From assembly GCA_024362935.1 (NCBI GenBank), contig JANCRA010000003.1, forward strand, positions 52,799,844 to 52,863,843: a stretch of DNA of 64,000 nucleotides, read 5' to 3'. Made by a program: the position numbers and the translations under genes. The notes under the pieces were generated by a model. It was not told the DNA's origin. It was given only the letters and a program-made list of their open reading frames with translations, and did no database searches. Shown one piece after another: positions 49,682 to 59,800 of the stretch (the stretch's first letter is position 1; the number at the start of each line of letters is the position of its first letter). This stretch comes from Setophaga petechia. Taxonomy: Eukaryota; Chordata; Aves; Passeriformes; Parulidae.

Positions 49682-50062
49682 TTTGAGACAATAGTTCATG
49701 TTCAGACTCAGATGTTTATTATTTCTTATCAGTAAAACAGTCTCACTACTGAGAGTTCAGCAGCTTTTCATTAGAAGGCACAAAATGGTCAACAATATCT
49801 TGGTACAAGGTCTTTGAAAACTAAACTATCCAATTAAGAACTGACACCTGGATTATTTTCCCTTTTAACCCAATAACTGGTCCCAAACAGCCCACAATGT
49901 GGACTTTTCTGCCCAATTACAAAATGCCACCCAAACCCATGGAGAAGAAGGAAGAAGAAGCATGGAGAAGAAACCCAGGGCAACACCCTGTGCCCTCCAT
50001 CTTGCTTCCATCCACAACATACTAAAAATCCCAAAACCTCAATTTCTCACCAAGTGAGACAC
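49682..50062 (-). mobile_element. LTR-like segment, unplaced family
   Basis: Read on the minus strand it starts near TGTAGGTGTCTCACTT, has a purine/pyrimidine-rich middle (CTTCTTCTTCC), and carries AATAAA close to the far end before a TTGTCTCA terminus. This looks like a further endogenous-retrovirus LTR in the LTR-rich patch. No matching TSD was found at the proposed edges, so both boundaries and identity are tentative. Confidence 0.45.
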
Positions 50063-50684
50063 CTACACTACTTTTTGTAATCTATTTCGCACTTTTGTGG
50101 ATTCCAGTCTATCTTGAAGTCTAGGAAACCTTCTCCATGAATGAGGGTCAAAGTCAGTGCTGCCCTGGGGGTCAGGGCACCCCAGAGCAGACAGAAATAT
50201 CCCAGTGCCCTGGATTTCCACAGTAGAACATCCTGCCAGTGCCTCAGATGTGGTAGAAGCAGAGCAGGAGCAGTGGCCCTCCAAGCCCCCCTGTGTGGCT
50301 GTTACCTGGCACAGAGTGATCCCAGGGCTCTCCTGCTGCTCCCTGTGCCATGGCTCCTGTGACCTGTCAGGGTAATGAGAGCTAACTCAGTGCCTGGGCT
50401 CTGCTCTGCCAGCCAGTGCTTCTCACTGAGCTCTGCCTGCCGAAACCTAGAGCTTGCTGCTCTCACCTTGCAGTGGGTTTGGGTTGCTAAACCAGGCACC
50501 AACTTTCCCTGCCCATTCTCTTCCCTGAAAAAGACCTCAACTTTCCCTTCAGTCCAGCATAACTGGACCTTTGGATTTGAAAACAATATCAAACTTTCAG
50601 CTAACAAGATTTGTCCTCAGGATTTATTCTTGCATTCTACTTTGAGCATCATTTTTACATGTTCCTAAATGTGATGGAGCAATG
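50063..50684. other. Unassigned GC-richer segment between LTRs
   Basis: Sequence between the LTR-like segment and family A copy 4. Both strands carry frames of 70-100 codons without recognisable retroviral motifs. It may be old retroelement remnant. Confidence 0.4.
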
Positions 50685-50690
50685 GCAATG

Positions 50691-51068
50691 TGTGATGGTG
50701 TTCACAGGGGTCTGAGGATGAGGGAAGAGATGAGGATCTGACTCCATGTTTCAGAAGGTTTGATTTATTATTTTATGATATATATTACATTAAAACTATG
50801 CTAAAAGAATAGAAGAAAGTATTCCATCAGAAGGCTAGCTAAGAATAGAAAAAGAAAGAATGATAACAAAAGTTTGTGGCTCGGACAGAGGGTCTGAGCC
50901 AGCTGACTGTGATTGGCCATTAATTAGAAACAACCAACATGAGACCACAGATCCAGTCCAATCACAGCAGCAGATAATCATTGTTTGCATTTTGTTCTTG
51001 AGGCTTCTCAGCTTCACAGGAGGAAAAAATCCCAAGGAAAGGATTTTTCATAAAAGATGTCTGTGACA
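50691..51068 (-). mobile_element. Solo LTR, family A copy 4
   Basis: A 378-bp copy, shortened by small internal deletions around 50.93-50.97 kb. Flanking hexamers are GCAATG (50685-50690) and GGAATG (51069-51074), a TSD with one mismatch. The sense-strand AATAAA near 50767 is intact. Confidence 0.87.
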
Positions 51069-51074
51069 GGAATG

Positions 51075-51406
51075 ACCTGCACATGGAGACGGCCCTTGTA
51101 TTAAAAACCTGGCCGTGGTCTAGATGTTCTAAATGAGATGCAGTGCAGTTTTTCAGAGTCATTCAAGTGTGCTCCCCATAGGTGTAGGCTGGCTGTTTAT
51201 CCCTAGCTCTGCCACAGGAGATGTGATCCAGATTTGGGACGAGCGTCTGGCCTGGATCTTTCCAAATCAGTGCTTTAGTCACACGCAGAAAAGCACTCGG
51301 GGACTTTGGCTAAGGCTTGCTGAGGCCAAGAGGAGTGATGAAGTGAGCCATGTGAATACCAGACCCATTCTGAGCTGTCAGTTTCCTGCAGGTTGGGAGC
51401 TCCAGA
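51075..51406. other. Spacer between LTR copy 4 and CCCT repeat
   Basis: Unique sequence; nothing recognised. Confidence 0.65.
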
Positions 51407-51497
51407 TCCTCCCTCCCTCCCTCCCTCCCTCCCTCCCTCCCTCCCTCCCTCCCTCCCTCCCTCCCTCCCTCCCTCCCTCCCTCCCTCCCTCCCTCCA
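51407..51497. repeat. (CCCT)n microsatellite
   Basis: About 22 uninterrupted CCCT units. The minus strand is (AGGG)n, which is quadruplex- and triplex-prone. The Pro/Ser and Gly/Arg open frames over it are artefacts. It lies 300 bp left of a much larger pyrimidine-rich minisatellite. Confidence 0.93.
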
Positions 51498-51789
51498 TCC
51501 TTGTGGAAGCCATGGGACAGAGAGAAGAAATGGCAAGTGTTTCTCACAGCAGCTTGTGAGAAGTTTTAGGGAGCTGGAAAGGTGTGATAACTTGTTGACT
51601 ATAAGCAATTTGCAGGTGGAGTTTTTCTACTTTATTTTTCTGTTCCTCTCAAGGACAGCGTGTGAGAAAGACTTTTTTGTTAGTTAGCCAATAGAATAGA
51701 ATCTATCGTGCCTCACTCTAATAAAAACCGTGAGGTTCTTTTGAATAAAACCTTCTTTGCCTTTTCTACGACCCTGGCGCAGGAGTGAC

Positions 51790-52870
51790 ATCCTCGCTCC
51801 CTCCATCCCTCCATCCTCGCCCGCTCCATCCCTCCATCCTCGCTCGCTCCATCCCTCCATCCTCGCTCGCTCCATCCCTCCATCCTCGCTCGCTCCATCC
51901 CTCCATTCTCGCTCGCTCCATCCCTCCATCCTCGCTCGCTCCATCCCTCCATCCTCGCTCCCTCCATCCTCGCTCCCTCCATCCTCGCTCCCTCCATCCT
52001 CGCTCCCTCCATCCTCGCTCCCTCCATCCTCGCTCCCTCCATCCTCGCTCCCTCCATCCTCGCTCCCTCCATCCTCGCTCCCTCCATCCTCGCTCCCTCC
52101 ATCCTCGCTCCCTCCATCCTCGCTCCCTCCATCCTCGCTCCCTCCATCCTCGCTCCCTCCATCCTCGCTCCCTCCATCCTCGCTCCCTCCATCCTCGCTC
52201 CCTCCATCCTCGCTCCCTCCATCCTCGCTCCCTCCATCCTCGCTCCCTCCATCCTCGCTCCCTCCATCCTCGCTCCCTCCATCCTCGCTCCCTCCATCCT
52301 CGCTCCCTCCATCCTCGCTCCCTCCATCCCTCCATCCCTCCCTCCATCCCTCCATCCCTCCCTCCATCCCTCCATCCCTCCATCCTCCCTCCATCCCTCC
52401 ATCCTCCCTCCATCCCTCCATCCTCCCTCCATCCCTCCATCCTCCCTCCATCCCTCCATCCTCCCTCCATCCCTCCATCCTCCCTCCATCCCTCCATCCT
52501 CCCTCCATCCCTCCATCCTCCCTCCATCCCTCCATCCTCCCTCCATCCCTCCATCCTCCCTCCATCCCTCCATCCTCGCTCCATCCCTCCATCCTCGCTC
52601 CCTCCATCCTCGCTCCCTCCATCCTCGCTCCCTCCATCCTCGCTCCCTCCATCCCTCCATCCTCGCTCCCTCCATCCTCGCTCCCTCCATCCTCGCTCCC
52701 TCCATCCTCGCTCCCTCCATCCTCGCTCCCTCCATCCTCGCTCCCTCCATCCTCGCTCCCTCCATCCTCGCTCCCTCCATCCCTCCATCCTCGCTCCCTC
52801 CATCACTCCATCCTCGCTCCCTCCATCCTCCCTCCTCCATCCTCCTTCCCTCCCTCGCTCCCTCCATCCC
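51790..52870. repeat. 1.1-kb pyrimidine-rich minisatellite, four blocks
   Basis: All blocks derive from CTCCATCC and CTCGCTCC motifs. Block 1 (to about 51955) has about seven 23-bp units. Block 2 (about 51956-52325) has some 24 virtually identical 15-bp units CGCTCCCTCCATCCT. Block 3 (about 52325-52575) has about ten 19-bp units. Block 4 (to about 52870) returns to 15-bp units with variants. Because 15 is a multiple of 3, several frames on both strands stay open for more than 300 codons; this is no evidence of coding. Confidence 0.93.
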
Positions 52871-52879
52871 TCCTCTCCC

Positions 52880-53160
52880 ATCCCTGTCCCCGCTCCCTGC
52901 AGCATCCAGCCCGCACTGCAGCAGCCCCACCTGCTGTCGGCCGGGCGGGACGCGCTCCCTCCATCCCCGCCGGCTGCCTCTGCTGGGCAGAGCCTCGCTG
53001 CGCATCTCCCATCGCCCTCTCCCACCTCCCGCTCCCTCCCTGCCGCCCTCGTGTTTGCCGTGCCTTGTGTTGACTCTAAGGATATCTTATCTCCGCTTGT
53101 AAAGCGCTGAGTAAATTTACACACGCCCCGAGTGCTTGATAATAATAACAAGCACTAATC
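52880..53160. promoter_or_regulatory. CpG-rich segment beside minisatellite, possible promoter
   Basis: A GC- and CpG-rich stretch (52.9-53.06 kb) abruptly follows the minisatellite. It passes into a unique segment with GATA-type sites (GATATC, TTATCT), a GTAAATTTAC palindrome, and an AGTGCTTG/CAAGCACT hairpin (53131-53138 with 53149-53156). No gene starts here that I can recognise. It could be the promoter of a noncoding transcript, a conserved element, or GC bias from the repeat. Confidence 0.35.
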
Positions 53161-53551
53161 TCCTGCTTTTACTGGCGTTTGGTTTCAAGAGCTCTCAGTG
53201 AAGGAAAAGCGATGAAGGCAAAGATACAACTAAGGTTCCTGAGATGGTTTAATTCTAAACTTCATGCGTTTTGAATTTTTTTCTTTTTAGAAATGAGAAC
53301 ACCACGTACAAATCTGCCCAGAACAACAAAGAAAATAAACGAAACTTTTAAATTGACAATGCTTGCAAAAAGGACAGGGTGATAAACGATGCATTGAGGT
53401 ACTTTTTCTTAAATTATACTGCTGATTTTAGGAGTTTGACATGAGCACAGTGATCAAGAGTAAGGGTATTTACACCACAGATTTACTTTGAGACGAGGCT
53501 GCTTTTGGAGGAGGAAAATATTTTTATGTTTAAAGGTTTTTATGTTTGTGT

Positions 53552-53769
53552 GTATATATATATAATAGCATTATATATATTATACAAATATTTAATATTT
53601 GTATATATATATATTATATAATTATATAAAATAATATACTATATATATTTATATATTATTATATAGTATCTATAATTATATATATTATATAATTATATGT
53701 AATATATATGCATATAAATATATAATATATATTTATGTGTATATAATATATATATATAATTTATATCTA

Positions 53770-53814
<45 letters not shown>

Positions 53815-53835
53815 AAAAATTATATATATTTAAGG
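53552..53835. repeat. AT microsatellite domain
   Basis: Nearly pure A/T, with an uninterrupted (TA)n run at about 53772-53808. Confidence 0.9.
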
Positions 53836-56800
53836 ACAAAGTCCGCATCATACTTCAGCTCATCATACTTCAGTTTATACTTCAGCTTGTTTCCAACAAC
53901 AGGTTTGCTTTAATCAATTTGGATTTTGCTGCATCAGGATCTAGACCATCAACTTCCCCTAGGAAAAAACCCTACTAAGTATCTTATTTTAGAAGAGTTT
54001 GTTAGCCTACAGTGAGACACACTGCATTGAATTTGAGAATAGGGAGAGACTCAAGCCAGCAAAGCTTGCCTCTGGAATGAGATTCCAGACACTTAATTTA
54101 TGAGGATTGTTTGGATTCATGCATTAGAAATGTGGAATTGAGAGTGCATGTATGTGTTGCTATTCCTTCTTGTAGGAGATGGTATGCACAGGTAGAAGCA
54201 GAGTAAGGAAGACACTGTTGTTTAGTTTGGGGGAGTGTGGGGATAATTGATATAATTTGTTTCCAAAGCAAGTAGAATTATTCATGCATTATGTGATGAT
54301 TATCTGATTTCCTCCAAGATTCCTGCTCTGCAAAAACCCAGAGAGCAGGCTCCAGCTGACATTGGGAAACCCTTTTTATTTGTGACATAACATGTGTTTT
54401 TCACCTGGACTTATGAAATTTTTATTTAAAATCTGCTATTAAGCCTCCATATGTCATTTTGATGGCTTGATAGGACAGTTAATAGACAATGTTGAGCATC
54501 TGCTTGTTTTCTGCACTTTGAGAGTTGAATTCATCAGTGAAGCAAGATTTTATAATCCTATAAAACAAAAAATACTTAACCACACGTTCTGAACACATAA
54601 CAAAGGTGTTTCTTTTATTCATGAATATAAGACACTTCCTCTCAAAAGATAGTTTAGACCTTAATTTTTAAAAAGGCTGTTTGGATTTCTTAGATGAGGA
54701 AATGTCTGCTTTGTGCCTGTGTAACCCAGCAGGGACAGCACAGCACTTTTGGGTGTTCTCAGCCAGGGTGAATGCACCTTGCTTTGGAGACGAGGGAGGC
54801 ACAGCAGTGGTTGGTGTGCCTTGTGCAGGTTCTCCACAGGGGTTACACTTTACCCCACAAGAACTTAAAATGTCACAACTGCCACCAAGTGCAGCGAGTC
54901 CAGAAACTCAGTGCAAGGTGCACAAAATAAAGAGGAGAGGAAACAATGTGGCTTCTGCTTTTTGTGGTGTCTTTTGAAATATGACTATAGGTCAGATCTA
55001 CACGTTAGAAATTATAGATAGACCTACAGACATATATGTAATGTTTCACTCAGTATTAAGTTTCTGGAATTTGAATTGTTTTCTCATATAAAGCATCTTA
55101 GTGGGTACCTGTGATGCCAGAGTCATTGCAGTGGTGTGTAACAAGTAAGAATGTGCCCTGGCTTTACTCACAGGCAGGACAGTCCTTCCCTTTCTAGGAA
55201 TATTAGATTAATTTCTCTTGGGATCCTGCAGCACCCAGGCTGAGACATCTGGAAGCAACAGCTGTGTGGCAGCTCCGTGTTTTGGTGCCTGGAATGTTCC
55301 TATGCGAGTGCAAAGTAGATTCAGATGTTTGGAAATGGGCAAAAGGGATGAAAAAAGTACATTTTTCTGAGAAATTAGTGGGCAAGCAGGTCATCCTCTA
55401 CTATAGTTCTAAGAAGTGTGGTAAAGGCTGATGAGCAGGTGTCTGGACCTCTGAAGGATGAAGCCTCATGCCAGCCTTTGTGGAAAGTTGTTTCTGTTAC
55501 TAGGCACAGCTCATCGCCAAATAGAGGACTCTGAAGTGATTAAATCTTTTCTTCAAGTGGTTCTAAATAAGTTGTAGACTTTTTATAAACATGGCAGTTA
55601 AACAAATGTATGATCAGGTCTGTGCACGGGCTCCTGTCAATCTGCTTGCTCAGAGAAAGTGCATTGAGTGGTATTTCACTGTTTACCCAGGGTTTCAGCT
55701 AAGCATCTTAGAAAGGTCTGAGCTAGCCAACAATCTGACTATCCCTAGATTACATGGTTGAGGTAAGATTTGCAAGAGGAAGTTTTTAGTTTATTAAATC
55801 TACAGCTAGGGTTGGGGGGAAAAAAAATACACAGCATTCTGGGCATATGAACCATCCTTTGGGCACTTGAGAGGGATTGATGGCAGCATTTGCTACGTTG
55901 AAAGCTCAGTGGATGTGAACTTATGTCTGTTTGGCTCAATTACTGTGCTCTGAGCAGTGTAATTTAAATATTGTGTGTTTCCAGAAGGTTAACGTTGCTG
56001 GTACACTTCATGCTCTTCACTGTAAAAAGCAAGCACTTTAAAAACAAGTGACAATCTCCCATTTGCCACTCTGCAATCAGTGCAACTGCTCTGTTAAGAT
56101 AGAGATTTTCAAGGCTAAAGTCAATTAGAGGGGGGGAGGGGGTTTCTTAAATTTGTTGGCCCACGTGAGACAAAGACAGAAAGGCTGGCAATAAGGGACA
56201 GGCCAAACTGGGGGCTGAATTTATTTATATAAACAGTGCTTTGAGGGGAAGGGCTGTGCCCTGGGGGCAGAATTGCCCACCCTTGGATGGTTTAGAAACT
56301 TGTCAAAGATGTGCTGTCACTGGGGCAGGCACTTGCTGAGTGGTGTGACACAGACATCAATTCTGCAGCTTCCCTGGGAGCTTGGTGCTGCCATTTTCCT
56401 GGTACAAAACCCCTGTTCAACCTAGAGCCAGCTGTGTTTTACTGGCAAGGAGTAGCTCTGTGTGCATGCCCTGAGGTCAGTGTCTGTCCATGGGATCATG
56501 AGGATAATCCCTTCTCCTGGCACCCTGAAACATTGCTGTGCAGCAGGGAAAGGTATGGAGAACTATACATTTATTTATATAAATTTCTAGTCCAGCACAA
56601 TTCCATCGAGGCAGAGCTGGTCACTGCACAGCAAATTCACCTGCACTATTGCCATAATTTGTTAATTTAAATTTAATTTAAAGTCAAGCTCATTTTGTGC
56701 TTTTTTAATTTTAGATACTATTACAAGTTTGCTAGCAAAGCTTTGGAAGTCCAGCTGCAAATAGCAGACTTCACAGAATGGCTGTAGATAAATATATAAA

Positions 56801-59800
56801 TTATATATATATTTAGATCATCTTCTTGACTTCCAATCACTTCAATGAAGTGACCCATGATTTTTATGTCATAGGACATAGCAAAAGATGCACCTGCCAG
56901 TTTTATTTCTGTTCTTATATTGTTGGAAGAGGTTTGGAAGTTTGATCTAAGTATATTCCCAAAAGTTGAGATGCTCCTCTGAATCTTTACAATTTGCTGG
57001 AGGAATATTGTGATGGGGATTTTTTTTTTTTTTGCTGGAGGGCAGCCCAGAGTCCTAAAGGTCCCTTTGAGACTTACAACCTCTGATTCCTGGAACTGAA
57101 ACGTAGAGCCCAAATTATGAGCACCTATATGGGGGTTTCTAGTGAACTCAACAGAAATCTTGTATGAAATATGTGCTGTCACATGCTGTGTTGTCTTCTG
57201 GGCAGATCAGAAATATCAACATTTCTCATGGAGTGTCTCTATTTTTGTCTCTGTAGCAAATGAGCAGGAGCTGGACATGACATAGAATGAAAAAGAAGAT
57301 GAAATGTGAACACAAAGAAATCTTTCTTTAGCCATTTACAGAGTAGCCATTTGTCAGCATCTCGTAAGTTCATATCTATTTAAGGAGTAGAAAAACATCT
57401 GAAATGTGCCACTCATATGTGATTTGAGTCCTAAATGTAGCTTGTGGTTATGAGTGTGTCTTTAGCCTATTGCAGTGTCCTGCCCCAAAGCCTTTTGGTC
57501 ATATAAACTTGTCTCAGATTTAATTTTTTTTTTGGTTGTAGTATTAATTCGGTGGTTGTTGCAGTTTGTTTGCTTTTAAAAAATCTGTGTGATCTTTTTC
57601 TTTGCATTTTGCAAACCTTGTCATTTTGGAATCCTAAATGAACTGATAAAAAGAACTATTTATTACTGCCCTATTATATGGATATATTTTGACAAAGAAT
57701 GTGCATGAGCTTGATGGTGCATCAAAGCAAAAAAGCCAACTTGGGCTTTGACTTAAGAGAAAAGACTTGAAAACCACTGTCAAGATCAAAGTATATTTCA
57801 TATACTGGAGTCCTGATTCAGCAAAGCATGTAACAAAGAATTTCAGACACAGTGAGCTTTGGTGGCAGCCAGTGAACATGATTGCATTTACTGCTGGGAT
57901 TCCTGCTTCTCAAAAATCCCAACCAAACAAAGCAGTTGCCAACAATGAAGGCATCAAAATTATTGTAGTCTTTCTCCATTTTCACATCCTCACACAGCAT
58001 TACTTACACAGTTTGCATGATTCATAATTAATTGCTTTGATCAGGAAGACTTAAAACTTTTAAAGTTCCTGCATTTGCAGACCTGCTTCTCTTGGTAAAT
58101 GTGCTTGGGTGACAGGAAACAGCTTGTGTGCTTTTCCATGTCCTAGTAATCTTTTAATCAAATAGTAATGTTTCATGCAATAGCCTTACTGCTCTTCCTC
58201 CTTCTCCATCACCAGGAGTCTTAGAATATGCATGCTGACACCAAATAAATGAAAGCAGCACTTTGATTCTTAATGGGAAATGCTCTGGTTCCCTACATCC
58301 CTCTTTGTTCCTCAAGCAGACCAGTGAGGGCTTTCAGCCTGACAAATGTTTAATGGCAACAGCACTTTGTGTTTTCCTAACACCCTTCTTCTGGGGGTCT
58401 AAAATGCTTTACAGCACTAATAAATTAAGCCTTACCCCATCCTATGTGGTAGGTAACTGTTCTGCCCCTTTTACAGGGGCCAGACTTTGTGGGATAAGCT
58501 GCATTCACCATGCCAGCACACACTGTGAGCAGGGTTTCATCCCAGAATGCTGTCTACAATGGAGTCTATAAAAGAGATATCTACAAGGCAGGTCTTTTAG
58601 AAGCTGTGTTTGTCTTTGGACCTTATGCAGAGAGCTTGAAAAAAATTGTGAACTGTGATTAGACACCAAGAAAAGTCTCAGAAACAGTTGAAGATGAAAA
58701 ACTCTAACGAATGATGAAATGAAGGTTCATCAGTCTGGAAAGAATGGTAGTGTGGAGGATGGTCTGAGGAATCAAAGGAAAGGTTTTAGAGTGGAGGAAC
58801 CATGACTAGATTTTCTTGGATGCAATTAAAAGTGTACAGGAGTATCTGGTCACTTTGTAATAGTTCAGCTGAGATTTTAAAAAGTCATAACATTGTTAAC
58901 CTTGCTCATTCCCAGCCTGAAGTCTAAATAACTCTAGGCAGCTGCACTACCTCACTTTTTAAATCACAAGTGAGCTGCAGCTCTGGGTGGTAAGAAGAAC
59001 AGCTAGAACACTCTCAGCAATGTATTTGTGTCTGAAATCTGACTGGTGAGACCACACAAACTCGTGCTAAACATCTCACCATCTCTTTTGCTTGTGTCCC
59101 TTTGGAGTCTGCAGGGACAGTGACCACTTAGGTTTGAGGTGACACCAAATCATGGAAGAAACTGCCACCAAACATGTGAATCCTCAGGAGCAAAAGAATG
59201 TGAATTACTTTCAAAATTAAGCTCAGTCGTTGTATGGACAGGCATGTGGGGTGTGATGGTCTGGATTAGCTGGGCTCAAGACATTGATCAGGGAGGGACC
59301 CTCCCAAGATAAATTAATGACATGTGATAAACTCAGCACTTCATGGCATGCTGTGTGTTAAGTTGTTAAAAAAATCATATCATACAGGGATAACCTCATT
59401 ATTGTGTTAAGATGAAGCACGGAATACAGGCACCAAGGAATATCTCCTGTTCTGAAATATTCATAAGTTTTTTTGTTTTCTTTTTCTACTGACACAAACA
59501 GTCAAAAAGCAGCCTGGAGGAAATGTCCTTCGCTTTTGGAAAATGAGTTGGTAATTTATTCACATAAGGCCATGTAGTCATTTTGAATTAGCACATTGTG
59601 GAATCTACTAATAAAAAGAAGTCAGTTTACATTTTAAACAACCTTTAATATTTGTAAAAGTAAATATCCCTTAATTTCTCAGCAATTTAGATGTAATGGG
59701 AATTGTCAGAAATTTTAATTTCTCCCCGTTTAGCTCACTCACAATGGCTGTCAAACAGTCAAGTGATATGACGTAAAGTACTGCTAATCGTTTCAGCACA

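Noticed and set aside
51133..51687. 184-codon plus-strand frame with a proline/serine stretch
   Set aside because: It spans the CCCT microsatellite and has no family features outside it.
51713..53151. Open frames of 322-461 codons on both strands encoding short Met-Glu-Gly or Ser-Leu-His-Pro repeats
   Set aside because: They exist because the 15-bp unit is a multiple of three and has no stop in several frames. Simultaneous openness on both strands argues against coding.
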